Source of the DNA: Symbiodinium kawagutii
Taxonomy: Eukaryota; Sar; Dinophyceae; Suessiales; Symbiodiniaceae
Length of the DNA: 64,000 nucleotides
Assembly: GCA_009767595.1 (NCBI GenBank)
Contig: VSDK01001470.1
Span: forward strand, 26,364 to 90,363
Reading direction: 5' to 3'
Position 1 is the first letter of the stretch, and each line of letters starts with the position of its first letter. The position numbers were made by a program, and so were the translations under genes. Positions 1 through 11,224 of the stretch are shown piece by piece. The notes under the pieces were generated by a model, which worked only from the letters and a program-made list of their open reading frames with translations, was not told the DNA's origin and did no database searches.

Positions 1-134
1 TGATGATGATGATGGTGATGATGATGGTGATGATGGTGATGACAATGATGGTGATGACGATGATGGTGATGATGATGATGATGGTGATGATGATGGTGAT
101 GATGGTGATGACAATGATGGTGATGATGATGGTG

Positions 135-205
<71 letters not shown>

Positions 206-276
206 GATGATGATGGAGATGATGATGATGATGGTGATGATGATGGTGATGGTGATGATGATGGTGATGATGATGG

Positions 277-307
<31 letters not shown>

Positions 308-330
308 GATGATGATGATGATGCTGGTGG

Positions 331-361
<31 letters not shown>

Positions 362-440
362 GATGATGATGATGGTGGTGGTGATGATGGTGTTGGTGAT
401 GATGATGACGTTGCCGATGATGATGATGACGGTAACGATG
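1..440. repeat. GATGAT/GGTGAT microsatellite
   Basis: Imperfect trinucleotide array of GAT with scattered GGT, GAC and GAG units, cut by the window start. It decays into non-repetitive sequence after about 440. The poly-Met open frame across it is a repeat artefact. Confidence 0.95.
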
Positions 441-1001
441 ATAGTGGTGATGACAGCGATACTTGCCACAACATGTACTGTAACTGTACCCATCTGACAA
501 ACTTGCAGCTTGGGTTGTTTATTCACATGCGATCTGCGACCAAATGGGAACGATGGCACCAATCTGGATCCAAAAAATGACTTCAAGACAACACAGCCAT
601 TCTTAACCGGTCGCCACAACAAATACGCAGAAAAAGTAGGGTTTGGCACTGCAAGTGAGAGCAAGTTGGTTATAAGCTCACATCTGACTACAATGCCTGT
701 TGGCCTAATCCACCACTACAACGATTTTCCTCCAGCCACCAAGTGCCCTCCAAACAAGTATAGTCTTTTCCTTTGTTGATTCTCGCAAGGCAAACCAATA
801 TGATGTGGAAGCTATCTGAGATCATCAATGAGTAAAATGATCATTTACAACCTATCTAGTATCTATCTATAGCTATATCTTGGAGATTCCCTGCGCCCTT
901 CCGGTTTCCAAGCTCGCCCCTCGAAAAAACCATGGCGCGGTGCTTCCCATCTTCCCTGGATCTTCCCTGGATCTTCCCTGGGCTCCCACCCGTGGGGTCA
1001 C
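441..1001. other. no gene seen; small tandem at 951-982
   Basis: Mostly featureless. From about 890 the DNA becomes GC-rich; 951-982 holds three near-identical copies of an 11-bp unit (ATCTTCCCTGG). No exon with good splice sites was found before 1002. Confidence 0.6.
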
Positions 1002-1046
1002 CAACGCCTGCGGCCATGAGTTGACTGGTGGCCAACTGGAAGATGT
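1002..1046 (-). CDS. possible short exon, TPR-like helix
   Basis: Read on the minus strand, a TTGTAAAG acceptor is followed by 14 codons (IFQLATSQLMAAGV) and a GTGACC donor, entering and leaving in phase 1. The composition resembles a helix of the TPR gene upstream on the same strand. It is very short and two other minus frames are also open, so this is a weak call. Confidence 0.25.
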
Positions 1047-1558
1047 CTTTACAACGGCCCAGGGACGTCCAGCCCAAGGTCGAGGGATCGATGCCTCGAG
1101 GGCTGACCCCTGGACTCCTGGGGTTTCCTGGAACCCGAACCGGTTGAAAGCTGTCGATGATTTGGGGAGGCCACTGGCAAAGATCATCCTGGCATGGTGG
1201 TTCAGTGGAGATCATCTCACGTGCCTATTGTGTGAGTCGACTTTTTTTTTGAAATGTTGGGTTTTGGGCCCCTCATTCATGGGCCTGTATACGTGAGGCA
1301 ATGGGCAAAAGGATGTGACAGCAGGCGGTCGTTGGTTCGTGGGAAAGGAATAGGAGTTGGAAGGATAGTTGGAACATTGTGCCGAATCAACACGATGCAG
1401 GCAAATGCTTGTACAGAAAAGGAGGTAAACTGATTAGTTGATCATAAAGTAGAATTTTTCCAGAGCGGGAGCACATGCAAAGCCTTCTTGGAATATTTTT
1501 GCTAGTTGTGCAGTTACCCCTAGGAATCACTACACACTCCAAATCGCTGCCCTGATCT

Positions 1559-1716
1559 GGTTGTTGGTTTCAACCCCTAAGAAAAAAACAGTCAACCAGC
1601 CTATCCACTTGTTCATAATGGGGAAACATGTTGAGCATAGATTCTAGTCAAATACAATAAAACCAGCACATGTTGCATAAATCTAGGATCACCATGTTTA
1701 ATAAAAACCACCAACC
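1559..1716. mobile_element. family C inverted-repeat element
   Basis: Begins GGTTGTTGGTTTCAACCCC and ends in AAACCACCAACC, the inverted complement of the start. The inner motif AGTCAACCAGCC matches other family C copies. It is longer than the others (about 158 bp versus 95-100) and no target duplication is visible. Confidence 0.6.
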
Positions 1717-2894
1717 AAACATCCTTCGAACACAAATCCTGCACAGTTGCGGCCACAGTTCGCCAAGCCACTGCCATTCAGCGGATGAGCCGTCTCCTTC
1801 AATGTGTCAATGGCTTTGGAGATGTTCACCTCCTGCTTGTGAAAGCGGTGCTGTGGTTTTTGGCGCCGTCAACATTGAACCATTGAAAACGAGCGACAGA
1901 TTCTTATTGAGTGATAGTGGAGGACTCATTATGTTTATTTGTTAAACAAATCATAAGTGGTTGATCCCGCAAAAGGTATGAAGATGTGTACTTGCATCCG
2001 TACGTTCTCTAAAAACATATTGAACGCATGGCAACGAGACGGTAGCCGTAGTCTGCGTTGATGAAATTCCCAAAGGTTCTAAGGCTTTTTCGTACCTCAG
2101 AGGTATGACAAACAACTTTGTCAAGTCCCAGCAATATCCTAGTCTTGGATAGGTCGACATGTTGGGTTTAGTGTTTGCTGGAGGGAGTAACAAGACTCTG
2201 AAAAATGCACCGATGCAAACGTATCACTTTGTAGCTCCATGCAGTGCTCCATGCATGAGTAGGTACATACTCTACCAATGTCAACTCCCACGCAAAGCGC
2301 ATATCGCTGCATACCTTGTCGTTCAGGAGTGGATGGTCAAAGTTCTTTTTGGAGACCTCAGACTTGGAGCACAATGAGGAATGGTGAAATACAATCGAAA
2401 GCATCAGCATGGTGATTCAACAAATGAAACTGGTGGAAGTGAAGTAGTCAAGTGATGTCAAGTGGCTGGTTAAAATCAAGAATTATAAAGGTAGATTACT
2501 TGCATGACAGTAGTTAGTAAACCAAACACACCGACCACTATCACGCCGTTAAACCACCTTGCTGGCCGACAATTTCGGGCTCGTCATTCCCAACCTTTCA
2601 AGCAAACCAAGCAGCCACTCCAGTGAACCATGAACCATTGACCATCCAAACTCCAAACTCGTAGTCATTTACTGCTATCACACCCGTTATGTTGAACTAG
2701 ACTCACCATCATTAATTCATAATAACTATGTTCATGACTCACCATCTTAACCACACTTCTGTACCCATGTTACTTGATGAATATCCATGACTATCAAAAA
2801 GTGACGATTTTTCAGGTTCCAACACTCCAGCGCTAGCGCCAGGAACTCCCCTTCCGTGGCCCCCCATCGCTTGCCAAGTCACCAGGATGTCCAC
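1717..2894. other. no gene seen
   Basis: Several short frames are open on both strands, but none has flanking splice sites plus protein-like composition. Treated as intron or intergenic DNA. Confidence 0.5.
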
Positions 2895-2970
2895 CTTGGT
2901 GTTGCACGGCACATCCATGTAGCGACAAAGCCGTCCAGAGTTGAACTCGGGATCCACCCATAGCACACGC
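2895..2970 (-). CDS. candidate internal exon, unknown protein
   Basis: On the minus strand a GTGGGAG acceptor precedes 25 codons (RVLWVDPEFNSGRLCRYMDV then PCNTK), closed by a CCAAG|GTGGAC donor; phase 2 in, phase 0 out. The mixed composition is the best protein-like reading of this GC-rich island, although a second frame (starting ACAMGGSRVQLW) is also open between the same sites. No family recognised. Confidence 0.45.
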
Positions 2971-3014
2971 CTCCCACGACAGCCCCCCGTGGGACTCGGG
3001 TTGATACACTAGCT

Positions 3015-3050
3015 GGTGGTTTCTCAAGCCAGGGACCGGGGACCCCAAAA
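3015..3050. mobile_element. family B fragment next to a family A copy
   Basis: Carries the family B start GGTGGTTTCTCAAGCC and a degraded GGACC block, then stops 13 bp before the family A copy at 3063. The other end is not found, so it looks truncated or interrupted by that insertion. Confidence 0.55.
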
Positions 3051-3062
3051 GAATATTGATTT

Positions 3063-3174
3063 GGCTATGGGTCAATATTAACCAACCAATAATGGTGGTT
3101 ATTGCCCAACCAATAATAGGGAAAACAATAGTTGATGATCGGGGAACCAGGGGTACAGGGTTTTGACCCACAGT
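3063..3174. mobile_element. family A element
   Basis: Starts GGCTATGGGTCAATATTAACC and ends GGGTTTTGACCCACAGTC, with the typical core AATGGTGGTTATT and GGGGAACCAGGGGTAC. It is flanked on both sides by ATTT (3059-3062 and 3175-3178), a perfect 4-bp target duplication. Confidence 0.85.
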
Positions 3175-3970
3175 CATTTATGCACGGTTGACAATGGTCA
3201 TTAAGATGATTGTTAACCAGCATGTCTGGTTGGTGGGATATTTTGCATGCTTATGTAACCACATCTGGCAACCGCAATGATGTTCAATTATATATATATA
3301 TACATATCAGTTATCCTACCTTCGTCAAACGTGGTTTAGAGAGGATAGGATAGTCGCAACACTCAACACAGCTCAACAATAGCTAATAGTAGCAAGTGAC
3401 AATGGGTCCTGGCATGTCCTGGCTATGTATGGCAGGTGATGCATGATGATGGTGTATGATGAGTTATGACACATGATAATCATGGTGGAAACCGCTGGTT
3501 GATGATTATGGCTGAAGATTGGGTGGTACGATTGTCTAACCATTCAGCAGCTCACAATGGCTGGCAAAATAACAATGAGTGCTTCTGTCAATGGGTTCTG
3601 GCTTGTAAGGGTCAGTCACAATGGGTTCAGCCATGGAGCACCATCATCTTGTTTGGTAGAATCATAAAGTAGTTGTTGACTGAGCAATATGAAATCATGG
3701 GATGCTGTCTGCACAATTAACTGTCTACCACTCTCTACATAAATACAATGCAAATATACATGTAATACATGAATAGATTTATGAACAAATCAATAGATCA
3801 AGAAATACACAAGTAAATGAATGAAACACAAATACATAGATAGATAGATCAAAATTAATGGAGGTTGCTCAAAACATCAATTAATCTATTTATTTTTCAT
3901 TAATTAGATCAAGCAACTTGATAATTAGATCAATGGATGTTGCGCAAAATTGCTCAAACAAAACCCTCTC
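3175..3970. other. no gene seen; AT-rich
   Basis: Includes a short TA run near 3289-3304 and GATA/AAATA-rich sequence at 3740-3930. No coding island. Confidence 0.6.
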
Positions 3971-4050
3971 CTCAAAGCGCTGGTTGCGCGCCTGCCACGC
4001 GAGCGAAGCGCCACCACCGCGGAAACTCCAGCGGGACCTCCCAGGCAACG
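3971..4050 (-). CDS. candidate exon, TPR-like
   Basis: On the minus strand an acceptor TGTCTTAG precedes codons reading RCLGGPAGVSAVVALRSRG, and a GA-type donor (TTTGAG|GAGAGG) could close it in phase 2. The small-residue, Ala/Leu-rich pattern resembles the TPR exons further upstream on this strand. Two other minus frames are open here, so the frame is uncertain. Confidence 0.3.
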
Positions 4051-4069
4051 CTAAGACAACCACCACGGG

Positions 4070-4200
4070 ACACATGGGGCCTATGGTTACAGGAAAACCC
4101 ATGGGAAACCAATAGAAAACGCATAGAAAACCCATAGGAAACCCGTAGAGACCCATAGGAAACACGTATGAACATCATAGGAAACCCTGGACGGTTTACA
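4070..4200. repeat. degenerate GGAAACCCATA tandem
   Basis: About ten imperfect copies of an 11-15 bp unit close to CATAGGAAACCC. It lies beside the GC-rich exon island at 3971-4050; a similar array sits beside the exon candidate at 53035. Confidence 0.75.
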
Positions 4201-5062
4201 GGAAGTGGTGGCAAGAGTCCCCCTGATCAGTGATGATCAATCTGGAAGCCAGAGAAGTGGTTGATTTATCATCATTGACAGTGCCTGATAGTTGGTATTC
4301 TTCCTTTAAAGCAATTGGAATAATGACTGATGATGCTACAATCTTTTGGCCAATGATGGTTTCGTATATGGAAATGTCCACGTCATACCAGCTGGTCGTA
4401 CTTGTGAACTGTGGTCACCAAAACTACCGACGAAACACACGCGACTCTATGTTGTTATCCAAATGATGCCATTGTGGTTGTTGAACATCACACAATGTCA
4501 GCAAATTAAAGTTGTAAACTTGACATGTTAATGATTAGTGTTTGTTGTTTGTCATTACAAGGATTTCAACCTGCCAAATCAAATCTGCCACGGAGCGGGC
4601 TACAACTTGAATATCTGAATACTGGGATGCCATCAAGTTATTTTCAGCCCTCCTGTCTCGCTCTCTCTCTCAGCTTTGGTTACTTCGGAAGCGGCTAAGT
4701 GTTAAAAAAGAGAAGGCGTGGATTTGCCACTGTCCTTCAATCATAGAATTTGCATACTGGGTTACACATCAGCCCCAGTTTGACAGCTACGTTCAGAAAG
4801 TCTGAAAAAGCTACGCTGATCATTATGCACCTGTTCCAGTCAGGACAATCCAAGGAGGGGATGCACAACAACACCCAGCTACAGTCCATCATATCAGCAG
4901 GACCCTATGTCTCTTGCAATTGTTACCACCCCTGCTTAATATTGTAGCCATCATTCAACAATGAATATCAATCAGCTTTGCCACTGCCCATAAGGTGTTT
5001 CCATGGCTTGCCAATCAGCAACACCCGTTGCTCACCATTGCCCACCACCTGTGACCTCCGAC
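4201..5062. other. no gene seen
   Basis: AT-rich sequence with a short CT run near 4650. No exon model. Confidence 0.5.
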
Positions 5063-5134
5063 CTGCTCCCACCACCAAGACATCCGCAGTTGCGACAGGC
5101 CGCAGCCAGCCGCAGCAATGGGTAGAAGCAAAGC
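5063..5134 (-). CDS. candidate exon, TPR-like helix
   Basis: On the minus strand a CCTGCAG acceptor and a GAGCAG|GTCGGAG donor bound exactly 24 codons (ALLLPIAAAGCGLSQLRMSW plus WWEQ), phase 0 to 0. An alternative open frame (TADVLVVGAGRRSQ) superficially recalls the NDUFAF3/Mth938 fold but runs through both splice sites. The splice-consistent reading is preferred. Confidence 0.4.
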
Positions 5135-5155
5135 CTGCAGGTTGTTGGACAGGGG

Positions 5156-5215
5156 TGTTTCTCAAGCCAGGCCGGGGACCAATCATGGTTAAAATGGTTA
5201 ATCTTGGGGAATAAT
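5156..5215. mobile_element. family B fragment
   Basis: Has GGTGTTTCTCAAGCC and a GGGGACC block like family B starts; the opposite end is not recognisable. Confidence 0.45.
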
Positions 5216-5962
5216 ACAGGGGTTGGGTTGGCAAATATCCCATTTTAAGGACATTGAACATCACCTTTGGATAGCTGCTGGGGATTGTTCCCATGATAGT
5301 TGGGTCATGTCCAATTGGGACATTTAATGACCCCTGTTGGAATTCACGGCAACAACAACGACAGCAATGACGACCGGTGACTGGTGGCTAAGAATGATGA
5401 TTCATCATTGGTGGTACTTTTGGCTAATGATAATGAGTACAAGAATCATTGGTGATGTAAGAAGTAATTAGAAGAGTTCGATCAAATAGTAGATGAATAG
5501 TGATTAATCATAGCTGACATAAGAGTCAGTAGATCAGTACCAGAAACCAACAAACATTTAAAAACATAGAAACAACGTTATCAACACTGTGAATATCTTT
5601 TGTATCAGCATGAAATGCCTGGAAACAGTGACTTATGTGCCGTCTTCTATCCACCATTGCAAGATGGATTTTCCAAGCATAGGTCCAACATGGGATGTTC
5701 AGCTACAACAATACAATGAGTGGAGTGGATGATGCTAGCCCCGCAAGCCCCACAGAAAAGCGTCATGGGACAAACGAAAACAATTCTGCTTGATGGGATA
5801 GTGATCTTGGGTTCTCAATTTAACTGGGAAAGTGATTGGCTCTCCATAGCTCTGAATACATTGAGGTAATAGTGATCTTGGAGGAAACCAAACCTGCAGA
5901 AATTTGTCTTGCTTTGCAAGCAACCTGCGCCCACAATGAAGACCAATTGAAATGTAGCATTT

Positions 5963-6066
5963 GGTGGTTTCTCAAAATTGGGGGCCCCCGAAATCATTCC
6001 AGACCTGAACCATTAATAGTGATAACCATCCTTTTGTGGGGTACCCCTGTAGCTTGAGAACCTATC
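5963..6066. mobile_element. family B element
   Basis: Starts GGTGGTTTCTCAAAATTGGG and ends in CTTGAGAACCTATC, a decayed inverted copy. Flanked by ATTT on both sides (5959-5962, 6067-6070). The GATAACCATCC core matches other copies. Confidence 0.8.
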
Positions 6067-6070
6067 ATTT

Positions 6071-7314
6071 CAATGAGTTGAAATACAGCATTTTTTGAAG
6101 GGGAATAGGCCATCATGCCAGTCACATTTTTCAGCAGACTGGATCACACTTGCTGCGCCTCCCATGTTGTCTCCGCGTCAATCGGGCCGCGCAGTCGCAC
6201 CGTTGCAAGAAGGGGTTGGCGCCTCTTGAGGTCAGAGGTTGTACAGGATCAAGTGCTGACGTACTTCAAGACTTGTCTGCAAGAGAAAGCTTTGGGAGAA
6301 ATTTAGATCTTCATTTCCAAATTGAATAGACATTATTTTTTTCTGTGAGAGTACTCTGAATTTGCACGAATATGCTTGGGATTTGTTCGAATGTCTTTCC
6401 AAACACATGTTGATGTCAGTTTTAAATGGCACTCTGAAAGGCCCCGGGAGCTTGAGCAACGGAGTGGCAATTGTCAGCAGCCGGGAGTCCACGGGTGGCG
6501 AGTTTTCAGAGCGACAGGTTCAATCCTGCATCCTAAAGATCTTGCCCTATATGACAATTATATCTCAGTCCACCTCCAACCAAATAGCAACAAGGAGCTG
6601 CAGCCAATACGCATACAATTCCTGTTAATGTGATAATCAATGGATTACTAGCTTGAGGGTTTATTTGAATGGTTCCTTTAGTGAATAATATTCACTGGTG
6701 GCTGATGGCAATTTCAAATAAAGGTTATTCCTGTTAAAATATTTCAATCAAATGGTTCATAGCCAATTCCAAGCTTGATGGTTTCTTTCACTGGTTCCAA
6801 GCCATGGCAACATGCTGCGATTTCGTGGCTTGGGATGCCCCGATCTGCTTAAACCATCAAGCCGCCTTACCCGCCGCCTTACCCATGAAGGAACAATGAA
6901 GCCTCAACCACCCATGGTGAATCAGCATGATTCATCAACATCGTCAATCAATCTACCTATTGAAGCAAATAACCTTCATGAACCCAACAAAAACCAATTC
7001 AAAACGTGTACCTGAACCATCAATTGACAATTAACATTAATCAGTATAAATCATTTGCATTGTTCATCAATTGATTGCTTCTTCAAATAGGGGACCCCGA
7101 AAAAAAATGCTTGTTGATCAATTAAAAATGATTATCATAAGATGATTCGGGGTAGCCCCAGGTGGAGAAAGCACTAATTGACATGACTGTTATGAACTGA
7201 ATGAAGTAATACATATTCAAAAAAACACCAACTGTTGCTAATCAATATAAACAAACACCATGAATGAAGCCCTACGACTGAATCAATCTACCATCTACAG
7301 CCACGTTCGTTCAC
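6071..7314. other. no gene seen; decayed family B-like piece
   Basis: A GC-richer patch at 6150-6235 has no convincing exon. About 7085-7165 contains GGGGACCCC and GATGATTCGGGGTAGCCCC in family B spacing but without clear ends. Confidence 0.45.
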
Positions 7315-7377
7315 CTTGGGACCGGTGCTCCTGATCAACAGCTCCGCCAAAGCTTGACCCGCTCGGTGCTTGGCATC
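7315..7377 (-). CDS. candidate exon, TPR-like helix
   Basis: Minus strand, CTGCCAG acceptor and CCCAAG|GTGAAC donor, 21 codons (DAKHRAGQALAELLIRSTGP then K), phase 0 to 0. The pattern matches TPR helix B of the exon at 8933-9053, which precedes it on this strand. That exon leaves in phase 1, so either an exon is missing between them or one edge is wrong. Confidence 0.4.
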
Positions 7378-7476
7378 CTGGCAGCGGTGGCCAGGGGCAT
7401 CCCGGCAGGGTTGATCGTGGTTGGTGACGGTTGATGACGGTTGATGTTGGTTCATGGTGCTTGATCGTTGAGAGTT

Positions 7477-7587
7477 GGCCATGGGTCAATATTAACCAAC
7501 CAATAATGGGGGTAATGACCAACAATAATAAGGGAAAACAATGCTTAATGATGGGGAACCAGGGGTACGGGGTTTTGACCCACTGCC
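7477..7587. mobile_element. family A element
   Basis: GGCCATGGGTCAATATTAACC to GGTTTTGACCCACTGCC, with AGTT duplicated on each side (7473-7476, 7588-7591). The core AATAATAAGGGAAAACAATG is intact. Confidence 0.9.
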
Positions 7588-7599
7588 AGTTGATAATGG

Positions 7600-8700
7600 T
7601 TGAGAGCCCACTGGTTGATGCTGAATCATATTTCAACCATTTTCAAGCCACAAGCAACAAGAATCAACCAGTTGTTATCAACCATTGTCAACCAGTGGTT
7701 CTTTCTTTGATGAGAACCCACTGGTTGATCTTTGTGGGTCAATCATGATGTTGGCCATTCTCAACCACTATCAACCATTATCAAGGTTGATGATAATGCC
7801 AGAATGGTTGATAACCCACTTTCATGAGGGTTGATCATTGTTCTTGTTGCTTGTGCCGGTGCCTCAAAGAATGAACCTGAAGAGCTTCGCCAGCCCATCT
7901 GGACCAGTTATTTGCGGTGCGAATCATTAGGCACCGTGGTATCATGAGTCATCAACCAGGTCTTCTACGAAGATGAGAGTTGATGATTAGTCAGTACATA
8001 TCAATAATAGTCACTAGTCAACCATCAGCCGCTGGTACATTTAAATCGCGATCATGGTGATATTGGGATGAATTTCTGGCGGTGGAAGATAACCCAAGGA
8101 ACGGCTCTTTTTCCCTGTTGCATTCCGGTTGGTGGTTCCCCAAACAGTATTTGCAATCATTCTCAACTCGTTTCGAGGTTTCCAGGAGCTATCAGTGCAC
8201 CCAGCTGCAAATTGTTTGGCTTCCAGATCTATCATCACGACATTCCTTCACATCAAAGAAAAACATGTGCACAGCCCACGCCACTGTGATACACCCAACA
8301 ATCAACCTTGCAGCTGGGGATTTGCTGGACAGTTTCTGACTTGAAGGTCATGGGAATAGAAGGTTGATGAACTACCAAAATAACTATTACAATTGTGGTC
8401 AATTACCGATCTATATAGTTGATATTTATGAAAACAGCCATTCATGAAGCAATCCATGTCAACAATGGCCACTACTGGTTCAGAAGGCCCAACCACTGCT
8501 ACTTCTACTGGTAACTACTAATCCAGTAACAATCATGCAAATGGCTAGTTTCCGTGAGTAAATCCACTAAGGATAGCCGAAAATGGCTACTTAGATCTCC
8601 TTAGTGTCAATAGTTGAGCAGCAGCTTCTCAGTACCCCTGTTGGGCAAAAAGAAAAAGGCAAGCATCGACAGTGTCAATGGCTATACTTAGATCTCCTTA
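7600..8700. other. no gene seen; CAACCA-rich
   Basis: Rich in CAACCATTATCAACC-like motifs. A GC-richer patch at 7850-7920 has no clear splice pair. Confidence 0.5.
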
Positions 8701-8702
8701 GT

Positions 8703-8870
8703 GTCTATAAATATCATAATAAATCATAATAAAGCACAATAAATCATGATAAATCATAATAAATCATAATAAAGCACAATAATTCATGATAAATCATGAT
8801 AAATCATAATAAATCACAATCAATCATGATAAATCATAATAAATCACCATAGGTCACAATAAATCCAGCG
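8703..8870. repeat. AATCATAATA tandem array
   Basis: About 15 imperfect copies of a 10-12 bp unit (AATCATAATA, AAGCACAATA, AATCATGATA). It lies just downstream, on the minus strand, of the TPR exon at 8933-9053. Confidence 0.85.
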
Positions 8871-8932
8871 ATTTCGCTTTCGAAAATCCAGCACTTCACA
8901 TGGCCAACGCCAGGCGCAACGGCAAGGGAAGC

Positions 8933-9053
8933 CCTTCGATGACCGGCTGGCGCCCCGCCGCGCCTGGAACATGCTCAGGGCCTCGCGTGCCGAGCGCTCC
9001 GCAGCCCGGGCGTCCTCCTGGCGCAAGTGACCCAAGCAGATCAAGCTGCTGGC
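8933..9053 (-). CDS. TPR gene exon 12
   Basis: Forty codons, phase 0 to 1, after a CTGAG acceptor: [20 protein letters not shown] followed by [15 protein letters not shown]. This is a full TPR hairpin. The donor would be GC (AAGG|GCTTCC). An earlier acceptor at 9068 also keeps the frame. Confidence 0.7.
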
Positions 9054-11109
9054 CTCAGCTGGATGGAGCTGGTGATCAGCTGCTGGATGGATCTTGGTTT
9101 TGCTATGGGTCATGGGTCAATATTAACCAACTAATAATGGGGGCTAATAACCACTAATGATAAGGAAAACAATGGTTAATGATGGGGAACCAGGGGTACA
9201 GGGTTTTGACCCACAGCCATTTGTGGCTGGATGAAGAAATTGTCCACTATCTTGATAGTTGAGAGTGGTGGATCATCCTTGTGAATGTTGATGGTTACTG
9301 ACTTGGTGAATTTTGGATCTTGGATCTTCCGCTTATCTGGCCATGGGTCAAGCAGTTAACCAACCAATTTCATGAGGGATAAGTTCACCAAAAATAATAA
9401 GGAAAACAATGCATAACAGTGGGGGAACCAGGGTAGAGGGTTTTGATCCATAGCCCATAGCCATCTTGATTTATGGTTGATCACTTGTGGCTGGATGAAG
9501 TTTTTTTTTTCCGCTAGCTTGATAGTTGAGAGTTGAGAGTGGTGGATCATTAGAGAATATTGATGGTTGATGGTTTGGTGAATCTTGGTGGGTGGATGTT
9601 GATGGTTGATGGAAGGGTTGGTGGTTCATGGATGTTGATGTTGATGATGGAATGGTTGATGGTTGGTGATGGTTGATGGTTGGTGATGGCTGATGGTTGG
9701 TGATGGTTGGTGATGGTTGGTGCTGATGATGGTGATGATGATGGATGTGAATTGCTGACCTGAGGAGAACCACAGGTGTTTACTGGAAGGAATGGGATGT
9801 AAAATGATGACACCATCATTTTGGAGTAAATCACATTTGTGAATTTGCCCGTTTATCAATTTCAGCACCTAATGGAGATGTGAAAAACCACAAACAGGCT
9901 ATCCCGTGATCGAATAGGGCCTGTAGGGACAAGGAAAGAAGCTGTGCAAACCCGTGGGCTGTGTGCAAACAAACTGATCAAAAGCCTCGGGAATTGAATG
10001 ATATGAATCGTACTTGTCCTTCAATCGTGCTACTGCCTCGCTCGTAAAGTTGGACCAATCAAACAGAACCAAGAAGGTGGTATGCAAGCATGTGGAAATA
10101 AATTATATATGTATGCTTTGACGGTCAATGTCCAATGACAATTATCAAACACTTGCTGTTCAACAAGTGTTTCTTAAGACCAACCACCACGGATGACCAC
10201 CACTGATGGTCATAGCTTATGTATATATACATTCAATATAGTCGTTCATGCGAGACCACCACAGGTGATTCATAATGATTCTACATGATTGCTGGCGGAC
10301 GGTCAATCACAGCTGTGGCACTTGCTGCCACGTGGCAAAGCCCTGTCCGGTGGGTGACGCAAAGGCGTTCAAGGCCTCCTTGGCCGATTGCAAGGCCAGA
10401 GGCAACGTGGCGGGCCTCGGCGCTGGGGTCAGCATCATTCGGATGGATGGATGGATGGATGGATGGATGGATGGATGGATGGATGGATGGATGGCAGGGA
10501 GGGAGGGAGGGAGGGAGGGAGGTATGGATGGATACATCTTGGTGACTTTCGCATACATGTTTATAGAGCAGTATTTGATATTGGTGAGTTACACAAGCTG
10601 TGGGTCTGCATGTCAGTGACATAATCTCCATTGCATTGGTTTCCAACATGCTGCTAATGTTTATGTGGTGTTGACTTTCATGTCCACTACGGTTGCGATT
10701 AATCCATGCACGGTGATTTCAGCCATTGCCCAAAAATAGTGTGTCAGCGGATCATGCAAGGAATGAAACCATCAACCCTGCTTCGTTATGAAGCATGATT
10801 GACAAGTGGTTGTCTGCAGTGATTGACTCATTCTACAAGGACAAGCAGTTCTTAGTGGTTAACTATAGTTAGATGCTTCAATACAAGCATTACTTCACTA
10901 ACAAGTAATGCAAAAGTCACAAAGCTCAGCAATGCCTAACCCATGGTAATTAGCAAGATTGAACAAATTGCAATACCTCGCTCACAGCCCACAAGCAAAT
11001 ATGTTATGATATCTATTAGGTATCGGGGTTTTAGGGTTTGTGTCTAGTGATAGTGTTCAACGATGTAGGGTTTAGGGTGCAAGATTTGAGCGGTTAGGCT
11101 TGCGAGTCT

Positions 11110-11171
<62 letters not shown>

Positions 11172-11172
11172 T

Positions 11173-11224
<52 letters not shown>

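Noticed and set aside
3..497. 164-codon poly-Met frame, and similar poly-Met/His/Ser/Thr frames at 11100, 38600-39040, 60166-60600, 62507-62926
   Set aside because: Trinucleotide microsatellites leave all frames open; no protein-like sequence except where a frame runs by chance into a real exon.
4978..5294. Minus frame with TADVLVVGAGRRSQ suggesting NDUFAF3/Mth938
   Set aside because: Resemblance limited to a few residues; the frame ignores a good acceptor/donor pair that defines a different 24-codon reading.
10275..10649. DGWM/IHPS repeat proteins at the GGAT arrays (also at 54094-54424)
   Set aside because: Pure tetranucleotide artefacts, present in every frame of both strands.
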